Positions 45,028 to 55,920 of a stretch of 64,000 bases of DNA are shown here, piece after piece. Each line of letters begins with the position of its first letter. The stretch's first letter is position 1. Source of the stretch: Carposina sasakii (Eukaryota; Arthropoda; Insecta; Lepidoptera; Carposinidae); contig CP053157.1 of the NCBI GenBank assembly GCA_014607495.2, positions 5,332,001 through 5,396,000 on the forward strand. The letters are read 5' to 3'. The position numbers and the translations under genes were made by a program. The notes under the pieces were generated by a model. The model was not told where the DNA came from and did no database searches. It saw only the letters and a program-made list of their open reading frames with translations.

Positions 45028-45258
45028 TTGTGCTGAGGGATTCAGCTTTGTTTGCCGAGATTTGGCTAATGTATAGCTATCGGGATGAAGAATAACGTTG
45101 CCAATATGTAATTTAGAAAAGAGATGGTAAAATTTGTCATCCGAGTAATTGACCTGGTGGCTTAGTGATTATAGCGGCTGGCACGGTTTGCAGCGGTCGT
45201 GGGCTCGATTCCCACTCGGGTGAAGAATTTTTTCCATTTTCTTTATTAATAATTTTAT
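45028..45258 (+). repeat. 231-bp repeat unit 1 ending in a tRNA-like block
   Basis: It starts TTGTGCTGAGGGATTCAGC and ends AATAATTTTAT. The tRNA-like part is 45151-45222: TGGCTTAGTGATTATAGC resembles an A box and GGCTCGATTCC a B box with one change. In this unit GCTG and CAGC could form an anticodon-arm stem. It is the older-looking or mutated member of the pair. Confidence 0.85.
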
Positions 45259-45309
45259 AATATATAATATCTTGACTAAGATAAATTTATAAAAACACTT
45301 CTCCATTAA

Positions 45310-45540
45310 TTGTGCTGAGGGATTCAGCTTTGTTTGCCGAGATTTGGCTAGTGTATAGCTATCGGGATGAAGAATAACGTTGCCAATATGTAATTTAGAA
45401 AAGAGATGGTAAAATTCGTCATCCGAGTAATTGACCCGGTGGCTTAGTGATTATAGCGGCTAGCACGGTTTGCAGCGGTCGTGGGTTCGATTCCCACTCG
45501 GGTGAAGAATTTTTTCCATTTTCTTTATTAATAATTTTAT
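45310..45540 (+). repeat. 231-bp repeat unit 2 ending in a tRNA-like block
   Basis: It differs from unit 1 at about five positions, exactly 282 bases downstream. tRNA-like part 45433-45504: acceptor-like ACCCGG pairs with CCGGGT-like CTCGGGT by six pairs including one wobble; the T arm GTGGG-TTCGATT-CCCAC is perfect; the B box GGTTCGATTCC is canonical. The anticodon arm is poor, so it is not a functional tRNA gene. A tRNA-derived SINE or tRNA-like 3' module is the best description. Confidence 0.85.
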
Positions 45541-46586
45541 GCTATACTTGTTAACTAATCTTTCATATTATTTCCTGTTTACAGACGATATGTAGGTATG
45601 TTGTACTTTAGACTTTCATGTATCCAGTATTGTGGGATATAAGATTCTTCAAAATTGCACATGGACGATCGACTAAAGGCCACAGTGTCCTCTCCACATC
45701 CTTACTGACCTGAAATTCGGTTGAGTGCAGCCATCGCGTGCAGCTCATGACCGCAGCGGCCACTCTTCAATTATCAATCGTAAATTCTTAGTGACCGCGT
45801 TATGGCTCCTACGTCGTTCAACTGGAAACTTAAAATGTATTTCTAATTTTGCTACAGAACAATCTCTCAAAAAATACTTAAAATACTCGTAGTCCTACTT
45901 ACAAAAAAGAACAAGTTAAAAAACAGTGTGGGATTCATGATTAATTTCCGAAGCAATAGATCAATAGCGATCAACCTTAAGCACCGGCTAATTATCTCAG
46001 TTAACCGGAGTTTATTTCGGCACATAAAACGGACCAAAACTAATTTATATCGGAATGTGATATACCTACGCGGCGGCAGCCCCGGGGCACGCGCGCACCG
46101 CTCGGGTTTTAATCATCCTCACCCCAACATAACTGCTGTTAAACACTCAAAACTACCGAACAGGCGCCAGCCCATCTCGATTATAACTTGAAACGACTGA
46201 CTGACCTCATCTGTAACGTTACCGCCGGATATTACGCATTTTTACCGGCCGCATACCAAACATTAATCGATTAAAATTTGGGCTTCAATGGCAAGTTGTC
46301 AATCGAATAGGCGAGAATCGATTGGGTGATTGCTGTGACTAGTTTTTGCCGGTGCTGGTGCCAGTCGATCATGTCATGGTCTGATTTGGAGCTAGGCGGG
46401 AGTGCTATTCTCACGGCGGCGCCGATTGCTCTATTATTCGTATTATTTCTCTAGAAAAATACTATTGGTCAGAGCAGTACATAATATGTAACAAAATGCA
46501 TCTATCTACTATTACGGGACCATAGATAACCGATTTTTGAATTAGATTGCTTATAGAGCTTATAAGTCACGAAAACCCTGAATCTA
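45541..46586. promoter_or_regulatory. Noncoding with possible conserved regulatory block
   Basis: 45930-46450 mixes TAAT/ATTA sites (CATTAATCGATTAAAATTTG) with CpG-rich pieces (CGGCGGCAGCCCCGGGGCAC, CACGGCGGCGCCGATTGC). It carries no repeat signature. The + frame 45928-46191 is open but has no domain. An enhancer is plausible, not shown. Confidence 0.25.
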
Positions 46587-47667
46587 TACAGGGTGTATGT
46601 GACAGCCAGGCAAATACTGAAATGCTGAACCAGTACCATTGTGTTGAATTATACGACAGTGTTATTACTCGCAGGAAATGTATTTTTGATTTGATTATCT
46701 TTGCTCTCCGCGCAAATTGTATCGGGCGATCCTGTGATTAATTAAATGCACTTATAGGTTATTGTGTGATATATTGCTATTTTTTTGGATCACTTGTGAC
46801 TCTCCATTAGGGTTGATTAGTTATTTGAACTTTTTTAAGGATAACTTTTTTGAAAATCATCTTTTGGTTATAATTTATTTTTCCAAGGCCTAATTAAACG
46901 TACCAAACAATTTTTTCCTGAAAATATAAAAATGGGCCAGAATATTTAGAAATTTTCCTGCGAAAATTTTCGGTATTTTCCGCCTCAGAATCATGGTTTG
47001 AAGTCATGCTATCAGGGATACCTCCACTTGCCAGAATTTCATTTGCCATAATGGTCAACAGACATAATATTGTTTCTCATAATTTCATATGTCATAGTCA
47101 CTTTGTTTGCCATAATAGTCATATGCTAGAAACTTTGTTTGCCATAAAGTCAATTTTCATAACATCTTTTGTCATAATCATTGTAAGCCATAATTATCAT
47201 ATGCCATAAAATCATTTGTCATAGAAATTAATTCTAGAAAAAAAAGCATAAAATCGTTTTAAACTAATCGATGAATTTAGGTTTAGCTTTGGTTTGGGTA
47301 GGTTAGGTTAGGTTAGAGTATGACAAACAATGCACAAGCCGAGCGAGCGATACGAGCATGCCGCGGCAGCGGCCGGTGATGTGCCAGATTGCTAATGACT
47401 TATTAGGATAAAGGCTCGATTATAGTGATAAGTATTAGAAATAAAAACAATTTTAAGTAAGCCATAATTATAAGGCATTCGTATTATTATGGATTTTCGG
47501 GTAAACAAAGAGTATGGTACATAAATATTATGGCAAATAACAAATTCGGGCAAATGAAATTCGGGCAAGTAAAATTCTGGCATATGAGTATTCGTGCATA
47601 TAATTTTCGGGCAAACATTAGACACCCATGCTATCAATATCTGCCTGGCTGTCACAAACACCCTGTA
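46587..47667. mobile_element. TACAGG family III element, 1.08 kb, hosting a nested element
   Basis: The left TIR TACAGGGTGTATGTGACAGC-CAGGCAAATA and the inverted right TIR TACAGGGTGTTTGTGACAGC-CAGGCAGATA match at 28 of 30 positions, with TA beyond both. Without the nested 613-bp insert and its duplicated 9 bp it would be about 460 bp. No transposase frame. Confidence 0.9.
47015..47627 (+). mobile_element. TTTGCC-array element with TTAGG core, copy 2, 9-bp TSD
   Basis: Flanked by ATGCTATCA (47006-47014 and 47628-47636). Termini are GGGATACCTCC and, inverted, GGGTGTCTAAT, only loosely alike. The arms are arrays: TTTGCCATAA-type units on the left, and on the right GGGCAAATGAAATTC-type units which inverted read TTTGCCCGAAT. 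The centre holds TAGGTTAGGTTAGGTTAGAG and GAGCGAGCGATACGAGCATG. A 9-bp duplication fits Mutator-like elements among known superfamilies, but the terminal sequence does not prove it. No transposase. Confidence 0.85.
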
Positions 47668-48594
47668 TAGGTACCACAACTATCTGATAATGAAAATGAA
47701 AACAAATAATTTAATTATTTAAGTACCAAATAATGTTGGTTCAATCATAGTTACTAGAACGATCGTCATCAAGTAAATATGCCTGTAGCTTCCGATTTGC
47801 AAACAGATTTCTCGGTTGACTGATCTTTGATGGCTAGTTAAGTTCTAGGTTCTAGCGGTCCGATTGAAGTGTTAGGCCGTATGCACACGGTAGAACTGTT
47901 GGGGAACCACGTTGGCGTCAATTGTAATATATAACGTGCTAAATTATGTGTGAAGTTAAAAAGGTTAACCATAGCATAGGAAAACCATAGCATGTAAATA
48001 AACCGTAATTTATTACAATATGCAAATATAAAAAGTTGCTAATCTTCTTGAACGTACTTTGCCTTGTTTAAGTGTTACCACTTAGAATATTTTATAAATC
48101 CATTTTATCTAGCATTTAGAAACTTTACGTTCTGTGGGGTAAGATTGAACCTCTCGATAGACCGTGTTTGCTATTGTCACACTCTCATATCTCATAGATT
48201 TTGCTTGCGAGTTACCGTTGTGTAGTAATTACTTCTAATCTACTTGATCTATATAAAATATTGTTTAACGTTAAGTATAATAACACGTAGAAGCAAGTAA
48301 GTTTAAGACATTGTAGGACCTATACGTACATACCTAGATATTTAGATAGGTACTCAGCAAACTGACTGAAAGTGGGGTAGAACGATTTGCCGAGGCGTTG
48401 GCCCGTAACGGACTTAAGTAATGTGAACTCATGTTCACATGTACTACTACAACACACGTGTAGATACTGTTGTAAGATGATTCAGAGCTTTTATAGTACA
48501 TTTAGTTATATTCTAGGCCTAAAGTCTATTGTTTAAAAGCCAATCTATCCACCACGTGTAATTTCTTGGTCGAAATGTCATGAAATCTCAAAAT
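47668..48594. other. Noncoding DNA, nothing recognised
   Basis: No repeat family, exon or RNA gene recognised. Confidence 0.4.
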
Positions 48595-48740
48595 GCTCAC
48601 TAATGTTCTAAATGCGAAAGTAAGTCTGTCTGGCTTTTACGCCAAAACTACTAAACCGATTAAAATGAAATTTGGTACACAAGTAGTCTGGAGGCTGAAA
48701 AACTACTTTTTATCTCGGGAAAATATTTTTAATCCTGGAT
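48595..48740 (+). repeat. Insect dispersed repeat (LINE/RTE-like tail), forward
   Basis: CTAAATGCGAAAGTAAGTCT, ACGCCAAAACTACTAAACCG and ATGAAATTTGGTACACAAGT lead to CTACTTTTTATCTCGGG. This is the reverse complement type of the copy at 55921-56136. The phrase 'aaactactgaaccgattt...gaaatttggtac' is a widespread insect repeat signature. Confidence 0.75.
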
Positions 48741-49839
48741 AATTTCGACATTTTTTCTTTGCCCACTCGGATAAACTTCATTCACAACCAGTAGACATAG
48801 AGCCAATCGTGACTCTAGTACCCTCTCTAGTTAATTTTGTCAGTGAGTTAATTACGAATCTGAGTAAAGTTGTAAACGGTTTTAAAAGCTGCCATAAAAA
48901 TTCGAATATGGATATATATACCGTTTTATTTCTAAGCAAGTTAAAAAAACGGTATTTTTTTAGTACCTGGATATATGAACCCAGCAATAGAACCTACTTT
49001 AATATAATTTATTGACTAACTTAGATTGAACAATACCTAAATGGTTCGTCTCAGTTTGCTCGCCCCCGCTCGTAACGGGCCATTATCTCATCTCTTAATA
49101 TACAGACATAGTGCGATATGTTGAAGAATGTTTGTTTGTACAACTTGAATACATCGTATCGAAAACAAATTAAAATGAATATTTATTTGCCCAAAACTAC
49201 ATTTTTATTTGATCAGGGACATATTTCGCCAATAACATGGCATGCAACAGTTTTATACACGAAAATATTCGATAAGCCTAGGTTTAGTGTTGTGTTGTCT
49301 AGTGTTCAAGACCTACCTAAATATGATCCAAACATTTTTTCAAAAATTCTCAACCACTCTTGATTTTCCGACAGTAACGTTAATTCTTTGTGTTAACGGT
49401 GAGAGACAATAGTGGGTAGGTACTATGTTTTCTTTTACATAACTAAGTGTTTATTTATGATGGTTGGAGTGTGATTGAAGTTTAAGTCACCGTTCAATAA
49501 TATGGAGGTGAACCTCGAAAAGCAAACTACCAATATTTTTTAAAATTTAATGATTAAAAGTCATAAGTTTCACAAATAGAAGAAATCGTAGACATCGTCG
49601 CATCAACCGCTAGTATGCGATTCGATTGTCCAAATTAATTCTATTGTTTGTTTGGATTGAGCGTTGTGTTTCCGATACGCGGCTCCTTTTGGTGCTTCTT
49701 GTGTCTGTCTTTCCAGTGCCGAGTCAATGAACTGTTCTGATTTTTTTATTTGGCATATTTAAATACCCTGTGCTGACGCGGAGCTTCACATACTCGTATA
49801 ATCAACTAAATTTCCTTCTGTTCATGTCGTAAGAGTCGA
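48741..49839. other. Noncoding DNA, nothing recognised
   Basis: The + frame 49118-49363 is open for 81 codons but has AT-biased codons and no recognised domain. Confidence 0.35.
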
Positions 49840-49843
49840 TTAA

Positions 49844-50747
49844 GGGGGGGTAAGGTATTAAAATTTTTTTTTTTCGATTTTTTTTTTATTTTTCTAATCG
49901 AATGCATAATATCTCAAGAAGATTGTGTTAAAATTTCAAGTCGATCGGGGCAGAATTGACGAAGTTATGAGTATTTCAGCGTCCGTTGCCAGCCTGAGGT
50001 TTTATACCGAATTAGTAGAGCAGAGGAGCAAGCAGCGCATGACAGTAAAGAAGAGAGAGTTTTGCGTAGACAAATGCAAAAAGATGCTCTAGATCATCTT
50101 GATGGAAGCCTTTTGCTCTACGGACCTGGCATCGACGACTCTGTGTGAGTATAAAAAAATTATCGAATTTTATCTTGAATACTTCAGTACGCAAAACTTT
50201 AAAGCGTTTTTCTGAGACTTGTCATTTTTGAAGTCCGTGCCCACCATAACTAAAAATCTACTGGACCAATCGTGTTGAAATTTTGCACAGTGTTTCTTCA
50301 CATAATTCCCCAGGTATTGTCGAGAGCTTTTTTTTTTTTTCAATAATTATCAATTTTACAACAGCAAATTAGCCGTTTTTTTTAGCGAAAATCTGGTTTT
50401 TGGCTTCCAAGTGCTACGAAAAATCGAAAAATCTAAAAAAAAAAAAATCCTCTCGTGAATACCTCGACAAACATCTCCTTTAACGAATGCATTTAGATTT
50501 TTTTGTTTCAGATGATTTGGTTGCAAGTTATGATGGGCACCGCAAAACAACTTTTTCTCGAGGCGCCTCCGGAGATTCACTGTCACTCGCTCAATTTTTG
50601 ATATTTTGCAATGAAAATTTAGGAGAATATTGTTCTAATGTTACATTATCATGTATGGATCGACTGAATAAACTAACACCATCTGTATTGCCAAAAAAAA
50701 ATCTTGAAAACATGCCTTTTTTTTACCGAATTAACCTTACCCCCCCC
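49844..50747 (+). mobile_element. TTAA-flanked element with coding remnants, 0.9 kb
   Basis: TTAA lies at 49840-49843 and 50748-50751. The left end GGGGGGGTAAGGTATTAA and inverted right end GGGGGGGGTAAGGTTAATTC are TIRs. TTAA duplication is used by piggyBac and Kolobok elements; the G-rich ends favour Kolobok, as piggyBac normally starts CCY. Inside, around 50010-50147, a frame reads KEERVLRRQMQKDALDHLDG then LLLYGPGIDDS and meets a GTGAGT donor. Around 50512-50700 a second segment (YDGHRKTTFSRGASGDSLSL) follows a TTTGTTTCAG acceptor. The two do not join in one frame by the obvious sites, so they are decayed pieces of a protein I do not recognise. Confidence 0.75.
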
Positions 50748-50751
50748 TTAA

Positions 50752-50872
50752 GGAGTTTAGAGGCATTTGCGTGCTAAATGTGACTGTAGGATCTCCTTCA
50801 GGACCCTGCAGTTCTGGCTACTCCTTTTTGGGAACACAGTCGTGTCTATATTTATATATGTAAATGAAGTCT
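50752..50872 (+). repeat. LINE 3'-tail-like fragment
   Basis: GTAGGATCTCCTTCAGGACC, CTGCAGTTCTGGCTACTCC and GGGAACACAGTCGTGTCTAT followed by TATATATGTAAATG. It matches the tail fragment at 3595-3797. It abuts the TTAA element, which may have inserted into it. Confidence 0.65.
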
Positions 50873-51499
50873 TAATAATTTATACTTACTAACTGGGCTA
50901 TGGTGCAGCTACACGTTACTTTAGTGAAATCATTTTGTACAGCAATCTATAAATCTAATATTTCATCTATTTCATAATAAAAAGCAGAAAAATTGCTTAG
51001 CTAAAAAAAACTCTACTGAACCAAATTTGCTCTTGAGCATACACCACCAAATAAAATATTATAATTAGCTTTAAATTTAATAGGATAGAGTCCATAAAAA
51101 TACTCTATAAAGTATCACTATATGTACGAGTATAGGGCCAAGGAAAATTGTCCTAGCCTGAAACATAAGTATCATATCGTAAGTAAATAACTCTGCTACT
51201 GAAAGCCGACAAACACAAAACCTCTCGGTAATCCAAATGAGCCGCTAATATCGATTCGTTATCGATTCCATCGCTTCGATACATCGATGCGAGCGAGCGA
51301 GACGTCTCGGCTGTCAACACGCGACTGGGCAGGTGCGCTTGCACCTGTGCGATTGTTGCATTCCACTCGGAAGATTATCTGTGCTGTGAGGAGGATTCTC
51401 TGACGTCCGATACATGCTGGATACTGCTTTTTAATATTAATACAAAGTTTTTTAATACATAGTAGTGATACCATTAAAATTATAAAAGCGAAACTAAGT
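50873..51499. other. Noncoding DNA, nothing recognised
   Basis: AT-rich; a CG-containing ATCGAT cluster at 51245-51310 is unexplained. Confidence 0.35.
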
Positions 51500-51890
51500 T
51501 TGTTTGTTTCAGACGATCAAGGTTCCTTCCTTTTCTTTGCCTTTCTCTTCTTTCGCGAACTGGCCGGCGGCGGCAGTAGCAGCTTAGCTGGCCGGGTGCA
51601 CCCTGGTAATACCACTAGCCCGGCCCGCGTCCTCCCGGCCAGCCGCATCTTTCCCTTCCCAAATGGGTCACTCTCTGACCCATGTGGCCCCCTTTAAGGG
51701 CTGCACTAGTTACCTGCGCGTTGTTGCGCGCCGAGAATTTTGCCCAGGCACGGGGGTTGCCCCTAGGCCCCCGGGCGCATTTTGTTTTTGCACCCAGGAC
51801 GACCCACGTCCACCAGTTATCCACCAATTCCTGAAAGTAGGCACTTTTCAACTTAAAAAAATTTGGTTTGTACATAACTTTCATGCAGAC
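51500..51890. repeat. GC-rich insertion, probable retroelement fragment
   Basis: A GC-rich, sharply bounded block (CTGGCCGGCGGCGGCAGTAG to GACGACCCACGTCCACCAG). It is open in a plus frame (51663-51902) and a minus frame (51615-51893) with Pro/Arg/Gly-rich products but no domain. Such blocks in AT-rich lepidopteran DNA are often 5' parts of non-LTR elements. It could instead be host CpG-rich DNA. Confidence 0.35.
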
Positions 51891-53276
51891 CATACGGCAT
51901 AATAAATAGCGAAGTAACTGCGAGCGAAATAACTGATACGAGTATAGATTTTTTAAATATTTTTCCCTCGATTTTTAATGAATCTTTATCTACTTCCACA
52001 TCTTTTTTTAAAAAGCAAGCATTTCTTTCGGAGTAGCAATAAATTATCGTAAGCCTGAACGTAATATCAAATCAAAATGACCCAGCCAAAGAATATACTT
52101 ACTCTCGACCCAGCAATTGCACTTATAAATCAATCGGCAAGCGTCACAGAGTCTGCATCGCGCACATGCGCACTATAAAATCAGATTTAAGCACGCGACG
52201 TGCAACTGTACAAAAAGCCGAAAACAGCGCAATGCAGTACTAAGAATACTTAAGCAGGTACAGGGAATAGCTGTGATTACTAATGTAGTCTACGGACTAA
52301 AAATTATTGGCTTATGTTTACTTCCCACCTCAACTATCTATGCATAGGTATGTAGGTACTACACCCGAATTCGTGAACGTAAATATGTGTTATATAATAT
52401 GAAGGTCTGATCATCTAGTCTTTCGACCGGAATCGATGGAGAAGAATTGTTCTTTTGAGGAGTTCCTGAGTAGTTACCATAATTGGAGGATCCTACAAGA
52501 GGGACGGAGTGCCATAATATATTTCACACACGTGCACTTACAGGTGTCACAAAAGCTAAATACTTACTCGTATCCTCTCATTTTCTACCAACAAATATTA
52601 TCAGGACACCTTCTTTTTCATCAGCTCCACGTTTAGAATCTTCAAAGTCGCACGACAAAGGCTAAGTACACCGTCGAGGACGTGAGGCGAATGATATCAC
52701 TCTCGCTTTTATAGTCTGAATCACAGAGTTTTAAATTGTTACGATATGTGAATTCCAAATCGACCACGTCTGGGTACACAGGATGTCGTCAAAAGAAGCG
52801 TCTGGCATTCATTTGAAGTGTAGCTTGGACACTTGTTGAACGCTCGATTACAGATAACTGTACTGAGGTATGTAAAGGCAGCTTTAAAACTAAGAAACCC
52901 GAGAGGAACTATCCAAGAAAAGGTCCCTGCAGAAATATATATCATAATAATCAGTTTTATACCTATAGATACTCTCCACTGTACAAATATTTTGAACGCA
53001 TTCAAGCATAAAGTTCACAAAATCCTCCATACTTTCACCGGTATTGTTTACGAAACTAAATAGACAAAGGAAGTAATTACAAGGGGCATTGTGAACGCCC
53101 CACACTGGTTAGCTGCCGCGTTAACTGTCCGACACGCTCGGCGAGGCTACAGCTATTTGTGCAACTGTTAGCGAATAATCAAATGTATAACTGTATGAAA
53201 TTTCGTTGCACTATGTTAAAATTCTTCGCGAATGTAGCACGCTTCGCTACGGTATTCTTACATACCATGGTATAGC
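51891..53276. other. Noncoding DNA, nothing recognised
   Basis: Short frames only, no domain or repeat family identified. Confidence 0.4.
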
Positions 53277-53332
53277 ATCACTGGGGGAGACTATGTTCAG
53301 TAGAGGACTTTCTATGGCTGAAATAAGCTTAC
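53277..53332 (+). repeat. SINE/LINE-like family fragment (3' end)
   Basis: CATCACTGGGGGAGACTATG, TTCAGTAGAGGACTTTCTATGG and CTGAAAT correspond to the 3' end of the lepidopteran repeat also seen at 14788, 33008 and 54270. Confidence 0.6.
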
Positions 53333-54214
53333 ATAACACTGTTAAACACCTTTACCTAAAAGCTCACCAACATTAGATAAAAACATTTATGATATCCATC
53401 TACAGTACAAGCAAGTGCTGTTAGATTCGTTATGACTATCACAATTGGATTCAACTTTTAATATCTAAAGTTAAAAGCTAATTTTAAAAGCTAAATTTTA
53501 GCAGGTTAGGTTAGTAGTAATTAAAAAGGGATATTTCTATATAAAAATTGTTTGGAAAGTCAGAAGTTTTATTATCAAACTATTTGTTTTAGATTTACAT
53601 TGAGCATTTTTGAGAAAATTTTTGATCGAGCAAAGTATACACTATCGTGTAACGTATTAGCACATTCCTTAGATAATATCTTTAAGTATGTTGAGTATTA
53701 TTTTCAAGATCGACAGTTAGTTGTAAATACCAAAACAATTTGTTCTAGCGAAAGGTGTTTTTCGCTTGTCCTTTAGTACCTCGCCTTAACGGCTGGTGTA
53801 AAATCGAGTCCATTGCTTTGAAAACGATACCACAATAGAGCTATAAGGCTAGACGAAAATGGAAAGCAGACTAACATATACATACATATATTTTTAAAAT
53901 ATTCAACGGCGAATCACGGCTTTATGCATCACATACAGCCTAAGACAATTCTCATGGGCGCGCACGCCTTATCACTGGTATTTCCCGGCGCGGGCGCAAG
54001 TTGGCAGTGGCACGGGCAAAGGCACGCTGTTTGAGTTTCCCAGGCGATAACACTATCTCCCGCAAACACCTCGCTGTTTGAACGACCCGACAACACTCGA
54101 CCATTTTACAGAAACATCTAAAAAATCTAAAATATATCCTAACCAACCTTAAATAAGAAACAAATGAAAAATCATTGAATCGTGGCGCTACTTGGATACC
54201 TCGAATTCTCTACT
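53333..54214. other. Noncoding DNA; one GC-rich patch
   Basis: At 53955-54070 a GC-rich minus-strand frame reads REIVLSPGKLKQRAF. I do not recognise the product. GTTTCCCAGGCGAT there is shared with 15937-15950, suggesting an old dispersed repeat rather than a gene. Confidence 0.35.
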
Positions 54215-54564
54215 TACAGGGTGTAACAGAAGGAGCGCCTCATAGTTATAGAACACTGTAGAGATGTGGTGTAGGCAGAGTAGAATGCCGCCAGGCACCA
54301 CCTCATGTCTTCCCGTGGGTAATCGTTTCCGAGAGGTGGGCAGCAGCATTTGCTGAGCTGATAACATAGTCCGAAAATCACACTGCGGCCACCAACCCGC
54401 CTGCCCAGCGTCGTGACTCGTGACTATGACCAAAAAACCCCTATGGCAGTAGCCTTGTGGCGTGCCCCGGGGGAGGTCTTCTCGTCAATTTTGTAGATAG
54501 GTTGTCTATAGTGGGCTTTATTCATAGCATTTCTCATAGCATACCCCGTCCATTACATCCTGTA
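54215..54564. mobile_element. TACAGG family II MITE with SINE/LINE-like insert
   Basis: The left end TACAGGGTGTAACAGAAGGA and the right end, inverted TACAGGATGTAATGGACGGG, enclose about 75 bases of family II sequence at the right (the block ATAGTGGGCTTTATTCATAG, related to TAAATAGCCCACTA elsewhere) and a nested SINE/LINE-like repeat. Confidence 0.75.
54270..54490 (+). repeat. Lepidopteran SINE/LINE-like repeat, copy 3 (nested)
   Basis: It contains GTAGGCAGAGTAGAATGCCG, GAGGTGGGCAGCAGCATTTG, ACCAACCCGCCTGCCCAGCG and GGCGTGCCCCGGGGGAGGTC, parallel to 33008-33285. The tail is truncated after GTCTTCTCGTC. Confidence 0.8.
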
Positions 54565-54737
54565 TAGGTGGACACGTGAGTGAGCCTTATCTATTGATAT
54601 TTTCAAGTGAAGTCGCGCGTCACTGACTATTCATGTTTGTGTATAGACAGACAAGTGACACTGTTAAAGATCGATATCTTATTGTTGACCAGCACAATAA
54701 TGTTAGATAACTTTATTTACATGCTGTAAATCTGGTA

Positions 54738-54830
54738 TACAGGGTGTAACAGAAAGGGTATGTTAGCGAAAATCTCTATAAATAGCCCACTACGAGTCCT
54801 ACTGGAGATGGAAGCCTTTTCATTTCGCAC
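54738..54830 (+). repeat. TACAGG family II end fragment
   Basis: TACAGGGTGTAACAGAAAGG, GTATGTTAGCGAAAATCTCT and ATAAATAGCCCACTA match the start of the copy at 22769. The opposite end is not found. Confidence 0.65.
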
Positions 54831-55036
54831 TTTCGTTATATCACGTGGATATTTAAAAGTTGTGGATTACCACAACGAACCTCAATGTAAAAAAAATTGA
54901 CTACATTTTCTAAATAGCTCAGGACTCAGGAATGTTTATGCTATATTCTGTTATGTTATGTATATCTTAACTCTAACACCTTTAGGTAGAGCTTAAAGCT
55001 TTGCTTTTAGCCAATTATGTATATACGAGATAATTC

Positions 55037-55500
55037 ATCAGTGATTTCAAATTCAAATTCAAAATCATTTATTCGACATGAAAGCATTAACACTTGTTTG
55101 TCGATTGTCTAATTATATGTTACTTTCTATGTTCGCACCCTAAAAATGAAACCGCTACCAAACAAAAAAGGAGGTGAATTTAAACAACCCAAAAATAAAT
55201 AAATCGCAAAGCTTTTGCTTTGGCAACGGTCACCACCCCAAGGTGCGATTTGTTACGGTCTGTCAGGCATAAGTTAGCGATTCGGGGCTTAATAGCCACC
55301 AACGTGGAGAATAAGAGTTAAGGTCGCCTAAAGACGAAATCCAGAAGAGCTGCTACACAGTTCTCCTTTATGGCAAAACCAACATTAGGTCTGACACACC
55401 GCATGATTCTACTATTACTGTTACACTATCTCAGTGAAGTGTCACTGCTTGGAAGAAGAAATAGCAAGAAAACTCCCAGCGACACAGTCAAAACTAAGTA
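55037..55500 (-). repeat. LINE 3'-UTR-like region (minus strand)
   Basis: On the minus strand the sequence ends in CGAATAAATGATTTTGAATT with repeated TTTGAATTT units, the characteristic terminus of lepidopteran CR1/Zenon- or jockey-type LINEs. Interior blocks include GGCAACGGTCACCACCCCAA and GCGATTCGGGGCTTAATAGC. No RT-coding part recognised, so 5'-truncated. Confidence 0.55.
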
Positions 55501-55920
55501 ACATATTAACAAAAGAATCTTACATTGGATAAGATATCAGATAGTAACACTTAACTCATTTAGTGTGTATAAATTCAATTATCATAACATAATTAATTTA
55601 AATTCATATAAATTACATACCCACTTACACAAAGTAAGTACAGGTCCATGTCAAATTTAAACTGTATAAATAAAAATAAAAATGTGTACACAGAGTACAA
55701 TCTTATAAGCGACAGCAAAGTTTGCATAGTTTTCGAAACATTTCCTCCAATGCGCTAAATGAAGGATTCTTTTGGTGAAGATACTTCTATAACTTAGTAA
55801 ATGTCACTGTCGCTTGCAAAAAAATTGATACATTGTCTAAAGTACCCACTTAAGGGTCGCTATGGGGTACGGTAGTAGATCTAAATACTTATATTTATCA
55901 TCATTATATTTACCTACAAG
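55501..55920. other. Noncoding DNA, nothing recognised
   Basis: AT-rich spacer between two repeat fragments. Confidence 0.4.

Noticed and set aside
45433..45504. A functional tRNA gene
   Set aside because: The A box, B box, T arm and acceptor are good but the anticodon arm does not form a 5-bp stem with a 7-nt loop, and the block is part of a duplicated longer repeat.
51615..51893. Protein gene on the minus strand
   Set aside because: Low-complexity Gly/Arg/Trp-rich product, open in the opposite strand too, and it sits in a sharply bounded GC-rich insertion.
53952..54146. Small conserved gene on the minus strand (REIVLSPGKLKQ)
   Set aside because: A 14-base core is shared with unrelated sequence at 15937, which suggests an old repeat; no start context or splice support.
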